64,000 nucleotides of DNA, taken from the NCBI GenBank assembly GCA_964565775.1, contig CAZMGB010000001.1, forward strand, positions 124,001 to 188,000, written 5' to 3'. The notes beneath the pieces are model-generated. The model made no database searches, was not told the DNA's origin, and worked only from the letters and a program-made list of their open reading frames with translations. Within the stretch, counting starts at the first letter, position 1. Each line of letters starts with the position of its first letter. This document shows, piece by piece, positions 15,282 to 24,568 of this stretch. The position numbers were made by a program, and so were the translations under genes. Origin of the DNA: CAZMGB01 sp964565775. GTDB lineage: Bacteria > Chloroflexota > Dehalococcoidia > DSTF01 > JALHUB01.

Positions 15282-16640
15282 ATGCTTGGATTCCTTAGTG
15301 GTCGGTCGGACGGAAGGAGACGCTGGCGGCTGTGGTGGTTGCTGGGCGGTGCTGTTGTCCTCCTTGGGTTTGTGGCGGTAGCCTGCGGGGGAGGAGAGGA
15401 AAAGGAGGCGACGCCGGGGGCGGAGACGCCGGCAGCCGCGGTAACGCCGACAGCGGGGGGGCCGCTGAAGATCGGTTTGCTCTTGGCATTCACCGGTGAC
15501 CTGTCGGACTTTGGCCCCGCGCACGAGAACGCCGCGCGGCTTGCCGTCAAGGAGATCAACGCCGCCGGGGGCGTGCTGGGGCAGGACATTGAGATCGTCA
15601 CCGGCGACACCGGCACCGACCCTTCACAGGGAGTCTCGGAGGCGACCCGCCTCGTCCAGGTGGAGGGAGTGAACGCCATACTCGGGGCATTGGCAAGCGG
15701 GGTGACGCTGCCGGTCGCAGAGTCGGTGACCGGACCCGACCATATCCTCCAAATCTCGGAGGCGTCGACATCGCCCGCCCTGACCGCTGCCAACGACAAC
15801 GACTTCCTGTTCCGGACTACTATCTCTGACGCAGCGCAGGGCGTGGTCCTGGCGAAGCTCGCCACGGACGAGGGCCTGAAGAGCGTCTGCACGATGTACA
15901 TCAACAACGCCTATGGCCAGGGCCTCTCGGAGATCTTCGCCAACAACTTCGAAAAAGCGGGCGGCACCGTGACGGCGCAGGTTCCGCACGAGTCGGAGCA
16001 GGCCACCTACTCCTCGGAGCTGGCCCAGTGCACCAGCGGCAACCCGGACGCCCTTGCCGCTCTCGCCTACCCGGAGAGCGCCGGCGTGTTCCTGAGGGAA
16101 GCGGTGGAAGCAGGAAACGTCAAGACGTTCCTGTTCTGTGACGGCACCAAGTCCACCGACATGTTCGAGAGTCTTGGATGGGACAACTTCGATGGTATGA
16201 AGGGCACGGCGCCCAGCTCCCTGGACCTCCCGACGGGCGCGGCGTTCGAGGCTGCCTACCAGGCTGAGTACGGCTCAACCCCGCCGCTGCCGTTCATGCG
16301 CGAGATCTACGATGCGGTCTACCTGGTCGCTCTGGCGGCTGAGAAGGCCGGCTCCACCGACTCCACGGCCATTCGCGACGCTCTGCGTGACGTTGCCAAC
16401 CCGCCGGGTGAGACGGTCTCCCCTGGCACCGACGGCTACAAGGCCGCGCTGGACCTCATCGCTAACGGGAACGACATCAACTACGAAGGTGCATCCGGCC
16501 CCGTCGACCTGGACGAGAACGGCGACGTACTCATCGGTGCCATCGAGACCTGGCACGTGGACGCAGCGGCCAAGGATCTGGTGACCGACCAGGTCTACAA
16601 GGTAGACCTGACGACGGGAGAGGTCACGCCAATCCAGTAG
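15282..16640 (+). CDS. Branched-chain amino acid-type ABC substrate-binding lipoprotein
   Basis: This 452-residue periplasmic-binding protein of the Leu/Ile/Val (type I) class has a basic N-terminus (GRRRWRLWW), a signal peptide and lipobox VAVAC (Cys35), then CGGG and a Thr/Ala/Pro linker. The domain opens PLKIGLLLAFTGDLSDFGPAHENAARLAVKEINAAGGVLGQDIEIVTGDTGTDP, the classic LivK/amide-binding start. Later come the SGVTLPVAE ligand-loop region and MREIYDAVYLVALAAEKAGS. Start ATG 15282 has GAAAGGAGG upstream. It is convergent with the permease and ATPase genes that follow, so expression is separately controlled. The true ligand may be an amino acid, amide or other small molecule. Confidence 0.92.
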   Translation: MLGFLSGRSDGRRRWRLWWLLGGAVVLLGFVAVACGGGEEKEATPGAETPAAAVTPTAGGPLKIGLLLAFTGDLSDFGPAHENAARLAVKEINAAGGVLGQDIEIVTGDTGTDPSQGVSEATRLVQVEGVNAILGALASGVTLPVAESVTGPDHILQISEASTSPALTAANDNDFLFRTTISDAAQGVVLAKLATDEGLKSVCTMYINNAYGQGLSEIFANNFEKAGGTVTAQVPHESEQATYSSELAQCTSGNPDALAALAYPESAGVFLREAVEAGNVKTFLFCDGTKSTDMFESLGWDNFDGMKGTAPSSLDLPTGAAFEAAYQAEYGSTPPLPFMREIYDAVYLVALAAEKAGSTDSTAIRDALRDVANPPGETVSPGTDGYKAALDLIANGNDINYEGASGPVDLDENGDVLIGAIETWHVDAAAKDLVTDQVYKVDLTTGEVTPIQ

Positions 16641-16687
16641 GTCGCCAACGGGTCTCGTCCTATCACCGAAAGAGAACAGCGGTAGTT

Positions 16688-16715
16688 GGGGGTCTCCCTC
16701 TCGAGGGAGGCCCCC
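16688..16715. terminator. Terminator between the Liv binding protein and permease genes
   Basis: GGGGG-T-CTCCCTC, short loop, GAGGGAG-GCCCCC forms a long stem followed by GTTTCTCTG on the plus strand. It separates convergent genes. Confidence 0.7.
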
Positions 16716-16734
16716 GTTTCTCTGCGCCGGGAAT

Positions 16735-17937
16735 CTAGCTTGGGGGCGATTCGGACCCCTCGGCTGGCGCTGGCTGCGCGCTGCGCACCCGTTTGGCCTC
16801 CCGCTCCACCCAGATCGAGACTCGTCGCTCCTCCGGGATGAGGCCCTGGGGTCTCAGTAGCAGGATGATGACGATGAGACTCCCTATGAAGAAGTCCCGG
16901 ATGTAGAAGATGCGGCTGCTGAGGACGGCGGGGAGATCGTAGCCCTGAAGCTGCAGCGTGATCGTCCAGAAGCCCCAGACCACGTAAGCGCCGAGGATGG
17001 CCCCTTTGTTGTTGCCGCTGCCTCCCACCATGAGCATCGCCCAGAAGATGAAGGTGCCGAAGAAATGGGTGAAGGTGTCGGGGGATATCGCACTGTTGGC
17101 ATAGGCGTAAATGGCGCCGCCGATGCCCATGATCATCGCGCCCACCACGAATCCCTGGGACTTGAAAGCGAAGACGTTCTTGCCGCTGGCGGCGGTGGTC
17201 AGCTCGTCCTCCCGGAGTGCGCGCAGCACGCGGCCCCAGGGCGAGCGGATACCGCGCTCGATAACGAAGTAAACGACGGCAAGAGTGACGACGGCAATCC
17301 CTAGCATGACGAACTTGTACTCGCTGGCGCCGACGAGATCGCCTAGAGGGCGGGGGATGCCCGTCAGGCCACGCGTGCCGTTGACCAGCCCTCGCTCCTC
17401 GATCGTAATGCGGCGCAGGAGCTCGGCTATGCCGATGGTCGCGATGGCCAGGTAGTCTTCGCGCAGGCGCAGGGCGGGGATGGAGAGAAGGAAAGCGAGC
17501 ACGCCCGCGAATACCGCGGCGCCAGCGACACCGAATAGGAAGGGTAGCCACTGGTCGCTGCTCAGCACCGGTATGAAAGCCAGCTTGTCGCCGAATCCCC
17601 CCACGTATTGGACGAACTGCGTGCTGGCTGGTGGCTTGGTGATGATCGCCGCTGCGTTTGCGCCCACAAGAAAGAACGCCATGATGCCAAAGTTGAATAC
17701 GCCGGTATAGCCCCACTGCACGTTGAGGCCCAGGCTGATGACGGCGTATATGGCGACGAAGGTGGCGAAGAAGGTCAGGAAGTTGAGAGTGCGGCCGACC
17801 TCCCACCCGGACCGCTCAGCGGGCATGATGACGACGGCGGCGGTGATGACCAGAAAGGTGAGCGGCGTGAGCAGTCGCTCCCCCTTGATGCGGCCACGAA
17901 GGCCGCCTGCACCGAGCGCGGCGCGCAGCTTCATCAT
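16735..17937 (-). CDS. livM: Branched-chain amino acid ABC transporter permease, LivM-type
   Basis: This 400-residue polytopic permease has the LivM-type core: FATFVAIYAVISLGLNVQWGYTGVFNFGIMAFFLVGANAAAI, the cytoplasmic coupling region LRLREDYLAIATIGIAELLRRI, RGLTGIPRP, SPWGRVLRALREDELTTAASGKNVFAFKSQGFVVGAMIMGIGGAIYAY, and FWAMLMVGGSGNNKGAILGAYVVWGFWTI. The C-terminal RPQGLIPEERRVSIWVE is typical. It pairs with LivH to form the channel. The ATG at 17937 overlaps the livH stop by four bases (ATGA), indicating coupled translation. The open frame extends upstream within livH, but that part is antisense-like and not real. Confidence 0.93.
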   Translation of the reverse strand: MMKLRAALGAGGLRGRIKGERLLTPLTFLVITAAVVIMPAERSGWEVGRTLNFLTFFATFVAIYAVISLGLNVQWGYTGVFNFGIMAFFLVGANAAAIITKPPASTQFVQYVGGFGDKLAFIPVLSSDQWLPFLFGVAGAAVFAGVLAFLLSIPALRLREDYLAIATIGIAELLRRITIEERGLVNGTRGLTGIPRPLGDLVGASEYKFVMLGIAVVTLAVVYFVIERGIRSPWGRVLRALREDELTTAASGKNVFAFKSQGFVVGAMIMGIGGAIYAYANSAISPDTFTHFFGTFIFWAMLMVGGSGNNKGAILGAYVVWGFWTITLQLQGYDLPAVLSSRIFYIRDFFIGSLIVIILLLRPQGLIPEERRVSIWVEREAKRVRSAQPAPAEGSESPPS

Positions 17938-19049
17938 GTCTTCGCTCCAAAGATGCCGCGAGGCCGGAACAGCAAGACCACGATGAGGATGATGAACGCC
18001 ACGGAGAACTTGTAGCCGGGGCTGAGGAAGCCCAGCGTGACGGCGACCTCCTGGCTGATGCCGACGACCATCGCCCCGACGAAGGCTCCCTGTGGACTGC
18101 CGATGCCGCCGAGAATGGTGGCGGCGAATAGCGGCAGGAGTAGCACGAACCCCAGCTCTGGCTTGAGCTGCGCCTGCAGGGCGAGCATCACCCCGGCTAT
18201 CCCCACCAGGGCGCCACCTATGACCCATGTCCAGATGATTACCCGGTCCACGTCGATGCCGGAGGCCAGTGCGAGGTCCGGGTTATCCGCCATGGCCCGC
18301 ATCGCCTTACCCAGCTTGCTTCGGTAAAGGAGGAAGTAGACCAGGGCAGCCAGAAGGATGGCGGCCAGGAAGATGAAGATCTGGTCCGTGACGATGCGAA
18401 TACCGAACGGCAGATCGGTCGTCGGGCGGATGCCGGGCGCGTAGAAACGCGGGAAGGAGGACCAAAAGATGAGGATAAGACTTCGCATGGCGATGGCGAC
18501 GCCCAGGGAGGCGATGGCGAAGATGACGATGCCGCTGCCACGGCGACGTAGAGGGCGGTAGACGAGACGGTCCAGCACCACGAACACAACAGCCATCACC
18601 GCGCCAGCAATGACCATGGCGATGAGGAGACCGTAGCCAAAAGAGAAGTCGCCGCCGCCGAGCCAGTCTGGCCAGGGGATATGGTTGGTGGCGCCGGGGA
18701 GGTCGTTCAGGCTCCAGGGCAGCACCTTAGTATCGGTTCTTTCTCCCACGACGACGCCGGAGAGGGCAAAGAAGGCCAGGTAGGCGGCGAGCATCATCGC
18801 GTCGCCGTGCGCGAAGTGAGCGAACTTGAGGATGCCGTAGATGAGGGTAAGGCCTATCGCGCCGAGAGCGAGGACGCTCCCGGTGACGACTCCGATGACG
18901 AACGCGTCTCTCTCGGCGATCAGCGCCCATACGCCCAGACCGAGGGCGAGGAGCAAGAGGCCGGGGCCGGTGAGGAGCTGGGCAGCCGGCTGCTGATAGT
19001 CGCGGAGCTGATCGCGGAGCCGGCCGTAGGCGGCCTGAATAGTGACCAT
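17934..19049 (-). CDS. livH: Branched-chain amino acid ABC transporter permease, LivH-type
   Basis: This 371-residue permease has the LivH-type core: VTGSVLALGAIGLTLIYGILKFAHFAHGDAMMLAAYLAFF, with the helix-loop typical of this family. It continues with YRPLRRRGSGIVIFAIASLGVAIAMRSLI, SKLGKAMRAMADNPDLALASGIDVDRVIIWTWVIGGALVGIAGVMLAL, and the final LLPLFAATILGGIGSPQGAFVGAMVVGISQE. About nine or ten membrane helices are predicted. Residues 1-40 form an extra N-terminal segment. It forms the inner-membrane channel with LivM and follows the two ATPase genes, livF ending 3 bases before it. Confidence 0.93.
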   Translation of the reverse strand: MVTIQAAYGRLRDQLRDYQQPAAQLLTGPGLLLLALGLGVWALIAERDAFVIGVVTGSVLALGAIGLTLIYGILKFAHFAHGDAMMLAAYLAFFALSGVVVGERTDTKVLPWSLNDLPGATNHIPWPDWLGGGDFSFGYGLLIAMVIAGAVMAVVFVVLDRLVYRPLRRRGSGIVIFAIASLGVAIAMRSLILIFWSSFPRFYAPGIRPTTDLPFGIRIVTDQIFIFLAAILLAALVYFLLYRSKLGKAMRAMADNPDLALASGIDVDRVIIWTWVIGGALVGIAGVMLALQAQLKPELGFVLLLPLFAATILGGIGSPQGAFVGAMVVGISQEVAVTLGFLSPGYKFSVAFIILIVVLLFRPRGIFGAKT

Positions 19050-19052
19050 GCG

Positions 19053-19751
19053 TCACGCGCCCAGATAGAGCTTCCCCACCTCGTCGTTGGCGAGAAGCTC
19101 CTCCCCGCTTCCCTCGAGACGATTCTGTCCCATGGCCAGCACATAGCCGCGGTGGCAGAGTCCCAGGGCCTGGCGGGCGTTTTGCTCCACGAGCAGTATC
19201 GCGACGCCGGAGCGGTTGATGTCCGTGATAGCGTTGAAGATGCCCTCGACCATCTTCGGCGAGAGGCTGGCGGTGGGCTCATCGAGGAGGAGGAGCTGCG
19301 GTTCGAGCATGAGGGCTCGCGCCAGAGCCAGCATCTGCCGCTGACCGCCCGATAGCTTGGAGGCGTTCTCGCCGAGCCTGCCGGCCAGATCGGGGAAAAG
19401 CGTTAGCACCTCCTCCATTCTCTCGCGCTGGCCGTCCGTTCGCGTGAATGCGCCCATCTCCAGGTTCTCGCGCAGCGAGAGGGAGGGGAAGACGTTCTCC
19501 GACTGGGGCACGTAGGAGATGCCCTTCCGCACTATGGTCTGGGCCGGTAGGCTGGTGATCTCTTCGTCGTTCAGGCGGATCGTACCGCTGCGGATCTTCA
19601 GGAGGCCGAAGATCGCCTTCATGAGGGTGGACTTGCCGGCGCCGTTGGGCCCGATGATGCTGACGATCTCGCCCTCCTCGATGCGGAGCGAGACACCATG
19701 CAGGATCTCTACCTCCCCGTATCCCGAAACTACCTGCGAGGCCTCTAGCAT
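19053..19751 (-). CDS. livF: Branched-chain amino acid ABC transporter ATPase, LivF-type
   Basis: This 232-residue ATPase has Walker A GPNGAGKST near 36-44, the signature LSGGQRQMLALARAL near 135-149, Walker B LLLLDEPTASLSP and the H-loop-like LVEQNARQAL (Gln/Asn in place of the usual His, as in LivF-type proteins). It ends YLGA, as LivF proteins do. Start ATG 19751 lies two bases after the livG stop. It drives transport with LivG. Confidence 0.93.
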   Translation of the reverse strand: MLEASQVVSGYGEVEILHGVSLRIEEGEIVSIIGPNGAGKSTLMKAIFGLLKIRSGTIRLNDEEITSLPAQTIVRKGISYVPQSENVFPSLSLRENLEMGAFTRTDGQRERMEEVLTLFPDLAGRLGENASKLSGGQRQMLALARALMLEPQLLLLDEPTASLSPKMVEGIFNAITDINRSGVAILLVEQNARQALGLCHRGYVLAMGQNRLEGSGEELLANDEVGKLYLGA

Positions 19752-19753
19752 GC

Positions 19754-20524
<771 letters not shown>

Positions 20525-20587
20525 GTTCCCGCTCCGCTTGCGCCTAGTCGGCGTTGTGAGATGATGCTGTTGGGCGGGCCGTTGTCT

Positions 20588-20617
20588 AATATACCGAATT
20601 CACCGCCGTTCCGTCAT
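20588..20617 (-). promoter_or_regulatory. Candidate promoter for the livGFHM operon
   Basis: Minus strand: ATGACG (20617-20612), 18-nt spacer, TATATT (20593-20588). The -35 matches only partly. It is placed about 64 bases before the livG ATG. Confidence 0.4.
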
Positions 20618-20643
20618 CCTCGCTACCGCGTTCACAAATCTCT

Positions 20644-21354
20644 ATGTGGAGCACGGTGAGTGGCGTGAGGCTCTTCCTCTTCGACGTGGACAATACGCTC
20701 CTCCATAGCGGCGGCGCTGGCAGCCGCGCCATGAACCTGGCGTTCCACGACCTCTACGGTGTCGAGAACGGCTTCCACGGGGTGGAGTTCGCGGGCCGCA
20801 CGGACCGCGCCATCTTCCGCGATGGCCTGGCTCTGCATCGATTGCGCGAAGCCAACTTTGAAGTGCTGCTGGAGACGTTCGAAAGAGCGTACGTGCGCCA
20901 TTTGCGCAGGACGCTGACGGAGGCCAGCGGCGGTCGTGTGCTACCAGGCGTTCGCGAGCTGCTCGCTGCCCTGCGCTCAACGCCGGAAACGCGTCTGGGC
21001 CTGGCGACAGGGAATTTCCGCCGCGGCGCCTTCATGAAGCTTGAGCACCACGGACTGCGCCACTTCTTCGTCGACGGCGGTTTCGGGGAAGACTCTGAAG
21101 ACCGGCGGGAGGTGGTGGCCGCCGCCATACGGCGTCTGAACAGTGCGGCGACGGTGCCGCCTTCTTCGATCTACGTCGTCGGCGACACTCCAATCGATAT
21201 CGAGGCGGCGCACGCGAATGAGGCCAAGGCCGTCGCCGTCGCTACCGGTTGGAGCAGCGTGGAGGAGCTTTCTCGCGCCGGTGCCGACCTGGTCTTCGCT
21301 GATTTCGCTGACCAGGCCTCCGTGCTAGGCGTCCTTCTCGGCTCGGGCGACTGA
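20644..21354 (+). CDS. HAD-superfamily hydrolase
   Basis: This 236-residue phosphatase-like protein has HAD motif I FDVDNTLLHSG (nucleophile Asp near 14), a helical cap (residues about 25-95), motif II near TRLGLATGN, Lys of motif III near the AFMKLEHHGL region, and motif IV YVVGDTPIDIEAAHANEAKAVAVATGWSS. It is of the phosphoglycolate-phosphatase/beta-phosphoglucomutase subfamily. Substrate is not predictable. Start is uncertain: ATG 20644 has no Shine-Dalgarno sequence, and GTG codons at 20656 and 20665 are alternatives. It is divergent from livG. Confidence 0.85.
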   Translation: MWSTVSGVRLFLFDVDNTLLHSGGAGSRAMNLAFHDLYGVENGFHGVEFAGRTDRAIFRDGLALHRLREANFEVLLETFERAYVRHLRRTLTEASGGRVLPGVRELLAALRSTPETRLGLATGNFRRGAFMKLEHHGLRHFFVDGGFGEDSEDRREVVAAAIRRLNSAATVPPSSIYVVGDTPIDIEAAHANEAKAVAVATGWSSVEELSRAGADLVFADFADQASVLGVLLGSGD

Positions 21355-21387
21355 GCTCTCCTGCGCCGACCCTTCCTGCCCCTCTCG

Positions 21388-22194
21388 CTAGTGGCCGTAG
21401 GTCGCAACCGCCCTGTCGACGGCGGCGATGTCCGCCACCCCTCGTCTGCGCAGGTCTTGGAGAAACGCGGCCCGTCTGGACAGCTCCTCCTCCAGCCCCT
21501 CCTCGGCCGCTCCCAGGCGACGCGCCAGCTCGGCCCGCCCCGTCGTGGACTCCAGAACTGAAAACGAACCGTCGCTGGCGTTCCAGGCGGCGATGGGGGT
21601 AGTCCGAAGCTCGTCGGGGTCGGCTCCCGGCGCGAGCAGTGTGACCTCGTTGACCCGGCGGACGACGCGGCCACCGTCGTAGACGACGCTGAGGGCAGCG
21701 ATCAGGGTGAGGTGCGCGATGTTGCTCCGGGGGACGCCTTCTCCCTCGAGCTGCTCGATCACCTCTTCGGCGCTGTCGGCGTGCATGGTGCTGCCGAGCG
21801 AGTAGGCCTCGGCCATCAGCTCGAAGATTCTGACCACGTACGGCCCCCAGGAGTAGACGGGCAGGTCGTCGCTGATCTCGTTGACCAGGAGGTACGTGGC
21901 CCGGCGGCTGTCGACGGGAGGGAGGTCGAAGGTCTCACCCCAGCCGCGGGTGAAGTAGACGCGGGTGTGCGCCGGCAGAAAAGCGAGGAGCGCGGTGAGG
22001 ATAGTGGTCTTGCCGGAGCTGGGCGGCTCGGAGGCGACGATGAGGGAGGCGCCCTGCTCCAGCGCCAGCCAGAATACTGCCGCCAGCTCAGCGGGCATGG
22101 TGCCCCTCTCCATGATCTCGACGATGGAGAGCGGCTCCGGGTGGTTCCACCCGTGCCATCCCCACCAGCTAACTGGCTCGTTTAGCGCCTGCAT
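21388..22194 (-). CDS. Orphan type II/IV secretion-type ATPase with a non-canonical P-loop
   Basis: This 268-residue protein resembles the C-terminal ATPase domain of the VirB11/PilT/GspE/FlaI family. A degenerate Walker A, SEPPSSGKTT (near 55-64), is followed by RVYFTRGWGETFDLPPVDSRRATYLLVNEIS and the His-box-like SLGSTMHADSAEEVIEQLEGEGVP, which corresponds to the TxHAxS element. The N-terminal domain of secretion ATPases is missing and no secretion or pilus gene is nearby. The start residues WWGWHGWNHPEPLSI are unusual. It may be a solitary regulatory or membrane-associated ATPase. Start ATG 22194 is weakly supported. Confidence 0.7.
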   Translation of the reverse strand: MQALNEPVSWWGWHGWNHPEPLSIVEIMERGTMPAELAAVFWLALEQGASLIVASEPPSSGKTTILTALLAFLPAHTRVYFTRGWGETFDLPPVDSRRATYLLVNEISDDLPVYSWGPYVVRIFELMAEAYSLGSTMHADSAEEVIEQLEGEGVPRSNIAHLTLIAALSVVYDGGRVVRRVNEVTLLAPGADPDELRTTPIAAWNASDGSFSVLESTTGRAELARRLGAAEEGLEEELSRRAAFLQDLRRRGVADIAAVDRAVATYGH

Positions 22195-22395
22195 CGCTCG
22201 GATCTCGTGCGCGGAGGGTCACAAAAGATGATAGCCCATGCCTGGTCGCCGTCAAAGGGCGCTTGCGCGGGCCCGGGGCCCGAAGGTAGCACCAGCGGGA
22301 CAGCCGCCAGGCGCCTGCCGGCGCGATGAGGTAGATCGGGGGGTGAGGTCAGCGACAACCTCACCTTCGCGGTGGGCGCGCGAGGGGCTGAGCGC

Positions 22396-22482
22396 CTACC
22401 GGCATCGGCCGCGGACGAGCGCGGGGCTTGCCCTCTGGATCACGTCGCCCACGAAATCGATGACGCCGTCGCCGCTGGTCAT
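22396..22482 (-). CDS. Possible 28-aa ORF overlapping the cupin stop
   Basis: An ORF starts with ATG at 22482 in an ATGA overlap with the cupin gene's TGA and encodes MTSGDGVIDFVGDVIQRASPALVRGRCR. The four-base overlap is typical of translational coupling. No family is recognised and the ORF is short enough to arise by chance. Confidence 0.3.
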   Translation of the reverse strand: MTSGDGVIDFVGDVIQRASPALVRGRCR

Positions 22483-22826
22483 GACCTGATCATCGTCAGG
22501 AGCATCTTGAATCTCCCCACTGCCGTGACGGCGTGAGGCTGGTTGGCCGGCATCACGACCGCGTCACCTTCGTTGAGCTTCAGCGGCTTGCCGGCGATCG
22601 TGATCTCGGCCTCGCCGTCGACCACCTGAAGGAGGGCATCGAAGGGCGTCGTGTGCTCGCTCAGCTCCTGCCCCCCGTCGAAGGCGAAAAGAGTCACGCT
22701 GCCTGCGTCGCCGTGGAGAATCTGGTGGCTCACCACGGCTTCTTCCTGGTACTGGACCAGGTCGGCGAGTCTGGCCGAGCGTCCGTGGAGTCTGCTGGTG
22801 CCCGTTCTCTCCTTCTTGCCTGCCAT
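22479..22826 (-). CDS. Cupin-domain protein
   Basis: This 115-residue protein is a single small cupin. Residues GQELSEHTTPFDALLQVVDGEAEITIAGKPLKLNEGDAVVMPANQPHAV carry cupin motif 1 (with His in SEHTTPFDAL) and motif 2 (MPANQPHAV), so a single metal may be bound, though the set of His ligands is reduced. Such proteins serve as small isomerases, dioxygenase-like enzymes or sensors. The start ATG at 22826 follows GGACTCGAGGAG. It lies about 90 bases downstream of the aldehyde dehydrogenase stop on the same strand, so the two may be co-transcribed. Confidence 0.85.
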   Translation of the reverse strand: MAGKKERTGTSRLHGRSARLADLVQYQEEAVVSHQILHGDAGSVTLFAFDGGQELSEHTTPFDALLQVVDGEAEITIAGKPLKLNEGDAVVMPANQPHAVTAVGRFKMLLTMIRS

Positions 22827-22916
22827 CTCCTCGAGTCCGGCCTCCAGTCCGGTGGCGTGTCAACTACGTGCGGGGCCGATACGCGGGCCGGGCGCTGTGA
22901 CGCCGAGGGGCGCCCG

Positions 22917-24395
22917 CTAGTCGATCTGGGCTCGCTGGATGTGGCCGCTGTAGTCCACGAACACCGTCTTCCACTCTGTGTAGGTGTCGAGGGCGGCCTG
23001 GCCGGCCTCGCGGTGTCCGTTGCCCGTGTCCTTCGTGCCTCCGAACGGCAGGTGCACCTCGGCTCCGATCGTGCCCGCATTGATGTAGACGACGCCGGTG
23101 GTGATTCCCTCGATAGCCCGAAAGGCCCTGTTGACGTCGCGCGTGTAGACGGAGGTGGAGAGGCCAAAGCGGACGCCCTCGTTGATGGCGATGGCCTCCT
23201 CCAGGCTGTCGGCGGCGATGATGGCGGTGACGGGCCCGAATATCTCCTCCTGGCACACTCGCATCCCCGGCTTGCAGTCGGTGAGGACGGTCGGGCGGAA
23301 GAAGAAGCCTTTGGCGAGCGGCCCCGTGTCGTCGATGACGCCGCCGCAGGCGATGGTGGCGCCGTCCTGGCGTGCTACGTCCATGTAGCCGTTGACCTTC
23401 ACCAACTGCTCCCGGTTCACCAGCGGGCCCACGTCGGTGTTCTCGTCCAGGCCGTCGCCGAGGCGCAGGGCCTCGCTACGGGCGACGAGACGTTGCGTGA
23501 ACTCGTCCAGGATGCCGCGCTGAACGATGAGGCGGCTGGCCGACGTGCAGCGCTGCCCGGTCGTGCCGAAGGCGCTCCAGATGATGCCGTCCAGGGCGAG
23601 ATCGAGGTCGGCGTCGTCGAGGACGATGATGGCGTTCTTGCCGCCCAGCTCCAGGTGCACACGCTTTCCCTGCTGGGCCGCCGTCATGGCGATGCCGCGC
23701 CCCACCGCGTTGGAGCCGGTGAAAGAGATGAGGTCGATGCCTGGGTGCTCGACCAGGGGCGCCCCCGCCTCACCTCCGTTGCCGAAGACAACGTTGAGGA
23801 CGCCCGGCGGCAGGCCGGCCTCCTCCAGGGCTTTGGCCAGGTTCCAGCCGCTCTTGGGGACGTCGGCCGCTGGCTTGAATACGACGGTGTTACCACAGGC
23901 GAGGGCGGGCATGAGCTTCCAGGCCGGGATGGCCATCGGGAAGTTCCAGGGGGTGATCGCTGCTACCACGCCGACTGGTTGGCGGACACACATGGCGAAC
24001 TTGTTGGGCAGCTCGGAGGGGGTGGTCTGACCGAAGGAGCGCCGGCCTTCACCTGCCATGTAGTAGGCCATGTCGACGGCTTCCTGGACGTCGCCACGGC
24101 ACTCCGTGAGGACCTTGCCCATCTCCGGGGTCATGTCGCGGGCGAACTCCTCCTTGTGTCGCCTGATGATCTCGCCCGCGCGAAACAACATCTCGCAGCG
24201 ATGAGGTGCGGGCATTGCCCGCCAGGCGTCGAGCGCCTCGCTGGCGGCGCTCACAGCGTTGGCTACGTCCTCGGCGCCCGATCGGGGGAAGATGCCGAGC
24301 ACGTCGCCACTGGCGGGGTTGATGTTCTCTCGCGTTTCGCCGCTCTGGGCATTCACCCAGCGTCCGCCGATCCAGTTCTGATGGGTAGTAACCAT
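22917..24395 (-). CDS. NAD(P)-dependent aldehyde dehydrogenase
   Basis: This 492-residue aldehyde dehydrogenase has all core motifs: ITPWNFPMAIPAWKLMPALACGNTVVFKPA (NAD-binding, Asn and Lys), FTGSNAVGRGI, the general-base Glu in LELGGKNA, the nucleophile Cys in GTTGQRCTSASR, and EEIFGPV. It oxidises an aldehyde to the acid. The end GAEVHLPFGGTKDTGNGHREAG is typical of a broad ALDH subgroup, so the aldehyde is not identified. Start ATG 24395 has GGAGGG about 9 bases upstream and a promoter at 24442-24470. It is divergent from mrfA. Confidence 0.93.
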   Translation of the reverse strand: MVTTHQNWIGGRWVNAQSGETRENINPASGDVLGIFPRSGAEDVANAVSAASEALDAWRAMPAPHRCEMLFRAGEIIRRHKEEFARDMTPEMGKVLTECRGDVQEAVDMAYYMAGEGRRSFGQTTPSELPNKFAMCVRQPVGVVAAITPWNFPMAIPAWKLMPALACGNTVVFKPAADVPKSGWNLAKALEEAGLPPGVLNVVFGNGGEAGAPLVEHPGIDLISFTGSNAVGRGIAMTAAQQGKRVHLELGGKNAIIVLDDADLDLALDGIIWSAFGTTGQRCTSASRLIVQRGILDEFTQRLVARSEALRLGDGLDENTDVGPLVNREQLVKVNGYMDVARQDGATIACGGVIDDTGPLAKGFFFRPTVLTDCKPGMRVCQEEIFGPVTAIIAADSLEEAIAINEGVRFGLSTSVYTRDVNRAFRAIEGITTGVVYINAGTIGAEVHLPFGGTKDTGNGHREAGQAALDTYTEWKTVFVDYSGHIQRAQID

Positions 24396-24441
24396 ATTGA
24401 GAGTCCCTCCTGGCGGGAATGGAAACCGGCACGTGGCTCCT

Positions 24442-24470
24442 ATCATAACAACCTCTGCGTGTTATGTCCC
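24442..24470 (-). promoter_or_regulatory. Promoter for the aldehyde dehydrogenase gene
   Basis: Minus strand: GGGACA (24470-24465), 17-nt spacer, TATGAT (24447-24442). Confidence 0.5.
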
Positions 24471-24501
24471 GCAGTTCTTACTGGCACGAGGCCGTGGCCC
24501 A

Positions 24502-24530
24502 TTGACGCACGTCTGTTCTACGCTTATACT
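24502..24530 (+). promoter_or_regulatory. Promoter for mrfA-mrfB
   Basis: TTGACG (24502-24507), 17-nt spacer, TATACT (24525-24530), with a leader of about 30 nt before ATG 24569. One of the best promoters in the window. Confidence 0.7.
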
Positions 24531-24568
24531 GGCGCCGACCTGCGAACGCATGTGCGAGGAGGCGCATC

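Noticed and set aside
18681..19355. 224-codon plus-strand frame over livH/livF
   Set aside because: Antisense to well-supported Liv genes; Glu/Gly-rich translation typical of shadow frames.
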